Source: Funneliformis mosseae (lineage: Eukaryota; Glomeromycota; Glomeromycetes; Glomerales; Glomeraceae). From it: DNA of 13,194 bases. A program made the position numbers and the translations under genes. Positions within the stretch are counted from its first letter, which is position 1. Every line of letters starts with the position of its first letter. The notes below the pieces were generated by a model that saw only the letters and a program-made list of their open reading frames with translations, did not search any database and had not been told where the DNA came from. Shown in pieces: positions 1 to 7,798 of this stretch. The stretch spans positions 1 through 13,194 of the forward strand of contig CAJVPP010002903.1 in assembly GCA_910592005.1 (NCBI GenBank). Reading direction: 5' to 3'.

Positions 1-1057
1 GGAATGATCTTTTCTCTAAGTCCTCCTAAAATTTCGATAGCTAAACCAATATCATATTCTTCATTCTTAACATAAAAAGGAGGATGTCCGCTTGATATCT
101 CCCAAAAAAGTATACCAACACCGTAAACGTCGCTTTTTTCATTTAGTTTGAATTGTGATGATGTATTGTCACCTCTTCGTCTGTTAAAAATTTTTGGGTC
201 AACATAAGGAATTACTCAAAAAGCTTTTGATTGATTTGTTGCTGCTTCTATTCTTTTCGATAATCCGAAGTCGGCTAGTTTAATAACACCTTGATGAATT
301 AGTACATTGCCGGAATGCTATTATATACGAATATAAAAAAAATTAACTTTTAAACAACAACATTCGGAAGAATATATATACTTTGTAAGTTTACCAAATC
401 ACGATGCACAATTCCTTCGTTATGTAAATACGATACAGCACAAGCCAACTGGAATGCCAATTTGTATTTATCTCCCCAGGCTAGATTATCAAAATTACCT
501 TTCAAATAATTTTTAAGAGAATTCACCATCGGCATATTCCATTACTATCCAATATTTTTTCAATTGGTCATTTGGATTTTCTAATTTTTTTTTTTTTTAA
601 AAAAAAAAAAATTATAAATAAAAAAAAAATAAGACGCAAATGTAAACATATTTTCGCATTTTATACCTTGGTTTAATGTTGATGTAATTCCCAAAAAGCG
701 AATGATATTGCTATGAAAATCAACTTCCCGTTGAAGCTCAAGCTAAAGTTATTTGAAAATAAATTTTAGCTTGGTATCTATACTAAATAGACCGAAATAA
801 ACCGAAATGCATATTATGTTTGTACTTACCTCACGAATAAGTTCTTTAACAGTATCATTGTTAAAGATATGAAACGCTTTTAAGGCGAGATGTTGATATG
901 AATTTTTCCAATTTGCACGATAAACTTTTCCAAAGCTGCCTGTACCAATCTCTTGAAAATTACTAAGTTGTTTATATTCGTAGTATTTGATACTTTTCTT
1001 TGAGATAGATTCTTCAATCCAATTAACCCATTCATTTGAATTGTTAGCGGCTTGCAT
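1..1057 (-). pseudogene. TKL-type protein kinase, 5' four exons, frameshifted and nonsense-mutated, cut by window edge
   Basis: The family is ATP-dependent Ser/Thr or Tyr protein kinases. Reading leftwards, the exons are 1057-830, 742-667, 580-395 and 317-1. Introns are 87, 86 and 77 nt, with donors GTAAGT, GTATAA and GTAAAC and AG acceptors. Exon 1 starts at ATG 1057 and holds the glycine loop GTGSFGKV (residues 38-45) and the ALK lysine (residue 60). Exon 2 carries the helix-C region (LQREVDFHSNIIRFLG). Exon 3 carries the hinge (VMEYADG) and ends at GIVHRDL. Exon 4 begins HSGNVLI, then ADFGLS, a YVDPK segment where many kinases have APE, and the F-helix SDVYGVGILFWEI. Two lesions are seen. 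In exon 3 one extra base (or two missing) near 524 shifts frame between ADG and NSLKNYL. In exon 4 a TGA at 218-216 sits where the family usually has Gly (KAF-stop-VIPYVDP). The C-lobe continues past position 1. Splice sites and motifs are otherwise preserved, so decay is recent. A sequencing error could explain one lesion but hardly both. Confidence 0.88.
585..611. repeat. T14-A13 homopolymer palindrome in kinase intron 2
   Basis: A run of 14 T is followed directly by 13 A, inside the second intron and only 3-4 nt from its 3' splice site at 581-582. It could form a perfect A/T hairpin and is also a place where assemblies commonly err. Confidence 0.8.
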
Positions 1058-1122
1058 GTTGATTTATTAAATTTTTTTTTTATATATATAGCGTAATGAA
1101 ATAAAAATTCTTGGAGAAAAGC

Positions 1123-1139
1123 AAAAAAAAAAAAAAAAA
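1123..1139. repeat. poly(A) run of 17
   Basis: A 17-base A run lies upstream of the kinase start. On plus it is preceded by AATAAA at 1100-1105, which is the layout of a retroposed 3' end. No flanking direct duplication was found, so retroposition is not supported here. The adjacent stretch 1140-1295 shows nothing beyond an (AT)7 run at 1252-1265. Confidence 0.6.
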
Positions 1140-1251
1140 TGCGTGCGGTAAATCATGACATTTATTTAATGTTACACTATAAAATTCGTCATAATGTGAG
1201 GAATTACCAATCATTGCATCACAATTATTTTCAAAAATTTTCCCACGCATA

Positions 1252-1265
1252 ATATATATATATAT
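1252..1265. repeat. (AT)7 microsatellite
   Basis: Seven AT dinucleotides lie in AT-rich spacer. Confidence 0.8.
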
Positions 1266-1295
1266 CTATGTATCGCAAATTTGCAAGTTCTCAAA

Positions 1296-1505
1296 TTAAT
1301 AAAACTTTTTAATTTTTTTCTTCAATCTAGATATTTTACAAGAACTTGCTGACAGTTTAAGAAGTTGAAATATAACAACAACGCCGACAGGTAGTGAACC
1401 AATATAATTTTTTCTATCGCCTTTATGATCATTAATATTCTAAATACTCTGGTCGTACACTTCGTCTCTTCTAGGACTACGCTCTCTTCCTTTTTTTTCA
1501 TTTTA
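1296..1505 (-). pseudogene. possible short coding remnant, unidentified
   Basis: Read on minus, a frame runs 20 codons to a TAG at 1442-1440 and then 47 stop-free codons to a TAA at 1298-1296. It contains GRERSPRRDEVYDQ and, after the stop, GDRKNYIGSLPVGVVVIF. The residue mix (G, P, V, D, R) is unlike random translation of such AT-rich DNA. An overlapping minus frame has an ATG at 1528 and 68 codons, but it reads as I/K/L-rich and may be a shadow. No family is recognised. This may belong with the next minus-strand remnant, which ends about 90 nt upstream, but that is a guess. Confidence 0.3.
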
Positions 1506-1595
1506 TAATTCCCTTTTCTTTTATTCAATAAAAATAAAAATATAAATAAACACTAATGGCCTTAGTTAAAGTGATATATCTGCTGGTCAGTGAAT

Positions 1596-1871
1596 TCACT
1601 CCCTGAACTTAAGGACCAAAAATATAGAAAGAAGTATCCTCTCGTTTCGTACTATTGGCAAAGCAAGTAGAAAATATGGGTTCGCTTGTCCTATGTCCAA
1701 TTTGCGTCGAAGTGCATCTGCTAGTTTAGCTTTAGATGGTTTTTCTTTTGTTTCTTCTTCTATATAATTTTTCTATATGTATTAATCTACTTCTATTTGT
1801 ATTTTTCTATTAATATTATTATCCAATAAAATTAATGGTGCAAGCCGCTTTTGCCCTCGAAATTCTTGACT
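1596..1871 (-). pseudogene. decayed coding remnant, unidentified
   Basis: On minus, one frame has 29 codons (1871-1785, including GQKRLAPLILLDNN), a TAA at 1784-1782, a TAG at 1775-1773, then 58 stop-free codons (1772-1599) ending at TGA 1598-1596. The longer part includes KPSKAKLADALRRKLDIGQA and then NPYFLLALPIVRNERILL. It looks like a charged helix followed by a hydrophobic stretch. Stop-free runs of this length are rare in DNA this AT-rich, and the composition is clearly protein-like. No start codon, domain or family could be recognised. Two nonsense codons in one frame, with no frameshift needed, indicate a dead gene or exon rather than a live one. An alternative is a real exon whose stops lie in an unrecognised intron. 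Confidence 0.5.
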
Positions 1872-1963
1872 TTACTATTGAGTTAAAATTCTTTATATGT
1901 TATCCAAATTCCTTGCATTTTCTTTAATAACCGTTCCTTGACTATTGAACAGGTATATAATAA

Positions 1964-4053
1964 CTCAAAAACTGCGGTTACGTACGATCGTGTATATTAC
2001 TGAATACATATCTGTGTTATTTTATTCTCAGTCATCTCAATCCAATTTTCAGGAATGATGGAGCACATTTAATCACTGTTTTCAATACACAATGTATTTA
2101 TCTTTTATCCCATATAGACGTACAGGATTTTAAAAATCAAACATCGATTTTGATTGAGTTATCATTGCAGATGTTAGTACAACGAAGCTTGGCTAATAAT
2201 TGAAGCTCTCTCTTTCTAAATAGATTAAAATATGGCAATATAAAAGTACGTAAATATGATAACGATTGGAAAGAACGTATGAAAATTTATCAATATTATT
2301 AAGATTCTTGATGTCAAAGAAAACTGGCTTAAAGACCTGACCTGATTAACCGCGAAGGTTTGGACAAAATTAAGTAACTCCTTTAGGACCATAGACAATT
2401 ACATTTTCAAATTTTAGTCATAATGATTGGATTTTATTAAAGAATTGTCTCTAAATGACAAAACTGGTTTTGAAAAATTTGATTAATGGAGTCGATGAAA
2501 GATATTCGGTTGATCATCGTTATTCAAGTCAACATATCTTTAAACGATTTATGAATAATGCAAAGTTTGGTTTGGATACATTCATAAAAGAATTCAATGT
2601 CGTTGACCAAAATTCTTAGTTATCGAGTAAATTACCGTTATATAATAGTAACATTATGGACCTAAAAAATATATATGAATCCATCTATAACAAAGGTGTA
2701 GTTACAAAAGAAAAGATTTATAATGCCGTGAATGTTGTGCACATGTTAAAATAACTGACGTTGACCTATCAGTGTGCATAAATTTGGTTTTGGAACCAAA
2801 ATTTTAGATTTCACACTTTTTTTCTGTACTGATACCTCCAAAGCACTTTTAATTTCAATACTGGATAAATTGTTGATGACATCGTTAAAGGAAACATTGA
2901 GGAATTTGTAAAGCAAGGTCGAAATTATCAGAATATAATTTTTACAATGAAAAAATTCTCATTTGGATAACGAAAATATATTTAATTAGCTAAAGGCACT
3001 AATAATTTAGAGGAAAAATATCAATTATTATATTGAGAAATTACTTGGACATCTGGTGAAAATTTTATTATTATTTTTTTTACTGCGATGATTATGTTTT
3101 TATTTATGTATACTAAAGAATTAGCATTTTTATGACTACTATACAACCAAGTGGCGAACAAGTGGAAATAATGGAGACTTGTCAAAGTTTCGTGTTATTT
3201 GTCAATTGAAAAGCAAAACTGTCACAAGGATAAATATGATCTAGTTTTTAAATAAATTAATGATACATATTTGAAATCCTTCTAAAACATATGAATAGCA
3301 CAGTAACAAATTGGAAAATACGATGGAACGTGAGAGTAATTTATTGAAAATGTTCATAACATATAATTTCATTATATGTCATCCATGGAGTTTATCTGGA
3401 GTCTTGGCAGTATGACATCGGCTACTAAAGAATACTTTCAATTTTATCAAACGATGCTTCTTTATATTAATAAATGGTTATCGAGATTATTTACAATTTA
3501 GAATTACTTAATGTCGAATTACTATATTATCTCGTGAATAAGAAAGAGTAAATGATTATTATTTAGCGTAGGACCAGTTTTCGTAAAATATCCATGGACT
3601 TGAAGCAGTAGCAATGAAGCCAGTTCTGTCAAAAAGGTTATTTATGCTATCAGGGCAAGAAAAAACAATTTATTAAGCAGAAAATTTGAAACCGGCAAAA
3701 GCTTGGTTTTTTTTCTCATTAGTGATGTAATTAGCTATAATTTACATATTAGAAAACTTGAAAATTCTCATATCTGCATATAAAAATAATATTTACTGAG
3801 ACGTTAACATGATTTGTTTCAATTATCAAAAGGTTTAAGGGATACCGATATTTATTTAGAACCCAATTTATTAATTGATTAAAAAATTAATAGCTTTAAG
3901 TGTCCGAGTTACAATTCAAGTTGTTTGTGGTTATTTGGATCTTTTTGATATAATCAAATAATTAGCTTACCAAAATTTCCCTACTCTTTAACGAATATTC
4001 AACCTGAATTTTTAAAAAACTCAACGCCTCATAACTATTTCTTAAAACTTTAA
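1964..4053 (+). pseudogene. large decayed protein-coding gene, family not recognised
   Basis: Protein-like plus-strand segments follow one another in three frames. 1964-2299 includes TSILIELSLQMLVQRSLANN, a TGA at 2201, then RLKYGNIKVRKYDNDWKERM. 2301-2374 has LDVKENWLKDL and, after a frameshift, NREGLDKIK. 2430-2483 has DFIKELSLNDKTGFEKFD. 2455-2751 has 54 codons from an ATG, a TAG at 2617, then 44 more codons. 2869-3132 keeps one frame through three nonsense codons (2968, 2983, 3034) with GNIEEFVKQGRNYQNIIF and KGTNNLEEKYQLLY. 3367-3498 has 44 open codons (SMTSATKEYFQFYQTMLLY). 3587-3727 has EAVAMKPVLSKRLFMLSGQE, a TAA, then ENLKPAKAWFFFSLVM. 3808-4050 has LRDTDIYLEPNLLID and FPYSLTNIQPEFLKNSTP, ending at TAA 4051. 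Together this implies a once-long soluble protein of several hundred residues or more. I do not recognise it. Exact joins, original introns and the true start cannot be set by eye. Confidence 0.6.
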
Positions 4054-5302
4054 CTTTCTACATAACCTTTCTTAATGTTTAGGTTTCTTTAATGAGAAGT
4101 AAGAAATGTTAAACTTTCATATAATGAAATCATTGATTGTAAGTCGTACTACATAGACAATTTGAAAGCTTTCTTTAAGATTAAACGCTTTCTTTTATAC
4201 TTAAAGTAAAACAATTAATGGCTAATAATGAAAATTAGATGAAATATTACGCGTTAAAATATTAGGAGTTTCATTTAACTTTCCCTTATTGTCTTTAAAT
4301 TATTTTTAAGCAGTATTTTACTCTATTATGATTTTTGTGAATATTAAACTTACTTTTCTTTTCAGATAACAATTTCCTTACAATATTGCTTTCCTCATTT
4401 TATACATTTTATCTCTTAAAAAATATCTAGTAATCTTAAATTGAATGATTTGTTCCAAAATCATGTTTGACATCGAAACTTGTATTAAATACGACGACTA
4501 AATTTGTTAAAATTAATATTATATATTTTCATTAAAATTTCAATAATTTTTATTACGATTAGTACACGTATGAGACGATGATTTTATGGTATTCACCAGA
4601 TTTTGTGATAAATGCAAATTTTCACATTAAAGCCACATATTAAAAATATGCTCCAGGTCTAATTGGACAGATCTTTTGTGCAGCATAAAAAAAAATCGCG
4701 CTAATGTCAAAACAAAAAAGAATTGGTATATATTTTTTTTGTTTTAAGGTGAAAACACATCATGTTCAATGTTTCAGAATATAAGATCACATCGCAACAC
4801 AAAATTTATTTTAATCACACAAATCCCTGACAAGGTGATAAGTTATGATATTTAAATAGTGAAAATCTATTGTCAAAATGATCTTTGATATTGTTGTATT
4901 CAGTTCTTTTGTAAACAATTTTGTAATGTAAGCAGAAGGTATTAATGAATAATTATTGAATAAAAATGAAGTTATTGTGACAAATATTTATTTAATAATA
5001 TCAAATTAATCAGTGTTGCCTCAACGTCGGCGCTCTACACTTTCGCTTGATCAATATTTTAAACTCTATAAATGCCAAATACTAAATTCTAATTAATTAA
5101 GACTACGCAAATTACGAAACAATTACATAAAAAATCGAATTATAAAATACTAATAAATCGGAAATTAAAAATAAAATAATAAACGATGTTACATTTGCGA
5201 AATTATAAAGTTAAACGACGAAAATTGAAATTATTACGAAGGTGTAAAATGGAGGATTGCGAAGGGAATGTATTCAAAGAAATATATTAGGGGCGAGCGT
5301 GG
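4054..5302. other. AT-rich spacer without recognisable gene
   Basis: No convincing coding frame was seen on either strand. A 4579-4740 plus frame shows two short open runs with Cys/Lys-rich content but no family. Positions about 5050-5260 are low-complexity A/T DNA dotted with CG-containing words, like degenerate transposon or LTR sequence, but no paired long repeat or terminal motif could be shown. Confidence 0.5.
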
Positions 5303-5335
5303 ATATTGAGCTGTTTAGGATTTCCAGCTCGATAT
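5303..5335. repeat. hairpin, 11-bp arms
   Basis: Arms atattgagctg (5303-5313) and cagctcgatat (5325-5335) pair over 11 positions, with one G-T wobble, around an 11-nt loop. The function is unknown. It is the first of three clustered inverted repeats. Confidence 0.7.
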
Positions 5336-5355
5336 ATATGTAAAAAATTAATTAA

Positions 5356-5437
5356 GCCAGCCTGGCATTTTGACCATTTGTCATACTGGTACCTTGACAA
5401 CCTGGCATGGCACAATCCTGACAAATGATCGTCAAAA
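5356..5437. repeat. nested palindromes, possible transposon end or MITE remnant
   Basis: GCCAG-C-CTGGC at 5356-5366 is followed by a second inverted repeat. The left arm 5368-5383 (ttttgaccatttgtca) pairs with the right arm 5419-5437 (tgacaaatgatcgtcaaaa) with a 3-base bulge, and its inner 7 bp (TTTGTCA/TGACAAA) is uninterrupted. The word cctggca occurs at 5361 and again at 5401. The layout resembles the folded ends of a small non-autonomous DNA element, but no target duplication was found around it. Confidence 0.5.
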
Positions 5438-5464
5438 GGTTGTAGATCAATACAGATATCCTTT

Positions 5465-5651
5465 ATTATAGTATGGACAATTCTTTTGGGGTCGGTCTTC
5501 TTTAAAATATAGTTTTTAGACGAGATTTGTTATTATTTTTGTTTTTAGTTTATCTATGAATGTATAAATATCTATTCTTATCATAATAAAGATTTAGCGA
5601 AACTACCGCACTTTAAAAAAAAAAAAAAAAAAATTATAGTATGGACAATTC
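5465..5651 (+). mobile_element. short retroposed 3' end with poly(A) tail and 19-bp target-site duplication
   Basis: A perfect 19-nt direct repeat, attatagtatggacaattc, occurs at 5465-5483 and 5633-5651. Between the copies lies a 149-bp insert (5484-5632) that ends in about 18 A. AATAAA sits at 5585-5590, some 24 nt before the A run starts at 5615. Target duplication, poly(A) and a poly(A) signal at the right distance are the standard footprint of LINE-type target-primed reverse transcription. The insert begins with a short frame reading FWGRSSLKYSF then TAG, so it may be the last few codons plus the 3' UTR of a host mRNA, or the 3' end of a 5'-truncated LINE or a SINE. It needs an autonomous LINE acting in trans. 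The intact duplication and clean A tail imply a young insertion. Confidence 0.85.
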
Positions 5652-5677
5652 GTACCACACCGTTATTAAAATACCCA

Positions 5678-5710
5678 CCCGTTAATGTTAGAATCACTAT
5701 AATTAACGGG
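5678..5710. repeat. hairpin, 9-bp perfect arms
   Basis: cccgttaat (5678-5686) and attaacggg (5702-5710) are perfect inverse complements with a 15-nt loop. It lies 27 nt after the target-site duplication of the retroposed insert, so it was part of the pre-insertion locus. Confidence 0.65.
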
Positions 5711-6925
5711 ATGATGGAATACATATTTATTTATTTATTCCGATGTATAGTTTGATCCTGAAGTAAAACAGAATCAGAAAACAAAAAAAAAATAATAGTT
5801 TAACTTGCTGCGCCCGTAATATGTAACTGCGGAAAATTGACTTTTTTTATTTTTTGAGTACCGGTGTTAGACCTGAAATCAAGCCAACAAACAAATTATA
5901 TCAATAACTCAATTATCTCAAAACCATTACCTATGTGAAATTACGATAAACGAACGATTTATTACGATTCACTTGTGTAGTATCATTAAGTGAAAAATAC
6001 GACACTCAGCTAACGAAAATTGAATAGATTCAGAATGTTCCCATAATAAATCATGATGCAAACCACAAATCGTCATTAAATATTACAAATGTTCACCAAA
6101 CATACGCGGACGTAATATTTTGTAAAAGAAGGTAAATTTTTTTTACATAATAAATTATTTATTAATCGCCTATTCTTTCTTTAACTTTCATAGGGCTAAA
6201 TATATGACAAGTATTTTTTTAATATCGACGAACTTTTCTTTACAGCAGTAGATTTTCGTTATTTTTTGTTTGTGCATTCTGCGCCATTTTTGAGAGGGTT
6301 GTAGAATTTACTCAAAATATATTTTCTCAGAGTGACGCAAGTAAACAAAAAAATTAACCATCGTCATTTACTAAAATGTTCAAGATCATGGCGCAGCTGA
6401 TCATCCTCACACAATTTAGAATGTATATAGTAAACTGATATGTACGACGATTGATCATTAGCGAAAAGCTAATGAAAAGTAGACAAGTAAAAATTGTTTT
6501 GAGTTAATAATACAAATTTTGAAGAAGCATACTGATCATGTTCATAAATTAATTGCTAAATATGAACATATTTCGGCCTGAAAATCATAATTGGTAAATG
6601 TTAATTTTTTTCCTCGCAAAGGTCTCATGAATTTAAAAGTTGCTATTTATCAAATTTTTATACTTAAAATTTTATTCGTTATCCTTATGTTCACATAGTA
6701 CATATAGAAATTCTCTTTAGAATGTGGGAATCACTTTACGGATCATATGATTAACTATAACTCATAACTTGATTTTACTGGCAAACATTCCCATATACTA
6801 CGCGTTCAAAAAGACAATACATAACCATAAAAAATGAATATAAAATTTTAATTGTATTAGACACAACAAGCAAATTAATGAGTAATAAACGACGGGTATA
6901 AATATATATTTATTTAATTTGTGTG
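5711..6925. other. AT-rich spacer, no supported gene
   Basis: No intact gene was seen. On minus, 6468-6259 has two 34-codon open runs separated by one TGA, with CEDDQLRHDLEHFSK in the first. This is suggestive of a further relic but too short to call. Confidence 0.45.
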
Positions 6926-6965
6926 ATTTTATTTTTTATTTATTTTATTTTATTTTATTTTTTTT
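6926..6965. repeat. (TATTT)n pentanucleotide microsatellite
   Basis: Four exact TATTT units (6941-6960) are flanked by imperfect ATTTT and T-rich sequence. It lies immediately before the GC-richer island and could act as the polypyrimidine tract of the tentative acceptor at 6981-6983. Confidence 0.75.
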
Positions 6966-6983
6966 GTATTTTCATTTTGTCAG

Positions 6984-7148
6984 ATGTGTACTAGATTTAT
7001 TGCAACCTTTGAATGGGCTTCAATAAGGAGGTTTATTGGTAAAGTGACTGCTTTATCTGGAGGAGGAATTTGGTTATGTACCGTCCGTCCCAAACGAATC
7101 AATCAAATTGTCAGTCATTTTATTTATTGCAAAATATATAATAAATAA
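6984..7148 (+). other. GC-richer island with a 54-codon ATG frame, possible orphan exon
   Basis: The stretch from about 7000 to 7110 is visibly richer in G and C than its surroundings. On plus, an ATG at 6984 opens 54 codons to TAA 7146, with FEWASIRRFIGKVTALSGGG near the start. The ATG directly follows ttttcattttgtcag, a good 3' splice site, and a possible donor GTAAAG occurs at about 7040. The opposite strand also has an open run (PPPDKAVTLPINLLIEAHSK), so the coding strand is not settled. No family is recognised. It could be a conserved exon, part of a mobile element, or a non-coding RNA segment. Confidence 0.25.
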
Positions 7149-7247
7149 TTATTGTGGCTTAATAAAATTATTATACTTGACATTTAAAGGGTTTGTATAT
7201 TATTTATAAACATGTCATAAACTAGCGTCAAGATTATCATTTTGGGG

Positions 7248-7469
7248 ATTCCTTAAATTTCAAACTTTTTTGTAATCAGTTAATTGGTATATTTTTTTTT
7301 AAAAAAGTGATGAGTTAACAATATTAAAATTGTAATATCATATCCTTTGTTTATTTAAATAATCATGTATTATATTTGATCAAATAATAAATTTAACAAT
7401 ATAGGTTTAAAAATAAAAAATAAAATAACGATGCTATGCTATATATAACCTGAGTGAAATTTAAGGAAT
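7248..7469. repeat. 15-bp perfect inverted repeat 192 bp apart
   Basis: attccttaaatttca (7248-7262) and tgaaatttaaggaat (7455-7469) are exact inverse complements. They bound about 190 bp of AT-rich sequence with no gene. The layout is that of a small inverted-repeat element, but the arms are AT-rich and no flanking target duplication is evident. The surrounding spacer 7149-7598 otherwise shows nothing. Confidence 0.4.
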
Positions 7470-7598
7470 TATTTGTTTCCGGATGATCATCTGGGATAAA
7501 ATACAAAAATTATAGACTCTTCGATTTTTCAGATCTTTTAAACTTTATTATATCTACATTTTGTCATAAAAGAAAACGATTTTTAAATTATTAACGAA

Positions 7599-7665
7599 TA
7601 CCGTGATAATAACGGTAACTTTATTTGGTTATTAAAGTTACCGATGATCCAGTACTAACCGGTTA
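7599..7665. repeat. cluster of three palindromes upstream of the LRR gene
   Basis: TACCGT/ACGGTA arms (7599-7604, 7612-7617) overlap a perfect 11-bp inverted repeat, cggtaacttta (7613-7623) and taaagttaccg (7633-7643) with a 9-nt loop. TAACCGGTTA (7656-7665) follows. All share the GGTAA/TTACC core. They lie 134-200 nt before the LRR start codon, where promoter elements could be. This may be a regulatory protein-binding cluster or a decayed small transposon; the sequence alone does not decide. Confidence 0.5.
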
Positions 7666-7798
7666 AACTAGAGTATTTATGGAAATTCATTACAAATGGG
7701 AAATATTTAACCGAGGGCTGAAAAAATTTTCAGGTTTAAATAAAAAATTTGTCAAACAAACAAAATAACATAATTTCTTTTTACAATTTAATCGCAAA

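Noticed and set aside
1100..1139. Second retroposed 3' end (AATAAA then A17)
   Set aside because: No direct duplication flanks it, and an A-rich context makes chance likely.
1322..1528. 68-codon ATG frame on minus
   Set aside because: I/K/L-rich translation with no domain. A competing minus frame over the same bases looks more protein-like, so this one is not called as a gene.
1638..1654. cctctcgtttcgtacta, resembling the reverse of a conserved large-subunit rRNA segment
   Set aside because: The match is broken by a 5-base insertion and flanking bases do not agree with rRNA. It lies in a protein-like minus frame.
4985..5440. Solo LTR
   Set aside because: TATA-like and AATAAA-like words and TG/CA ends can be found, but no defined pair of termini with a target duplication was visible.
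6259..6468. Minus coding relic (two 34-codon runs)
   Set aside because: Too short, and the second run is hydrophobic and noise-like. Kept only as a note.
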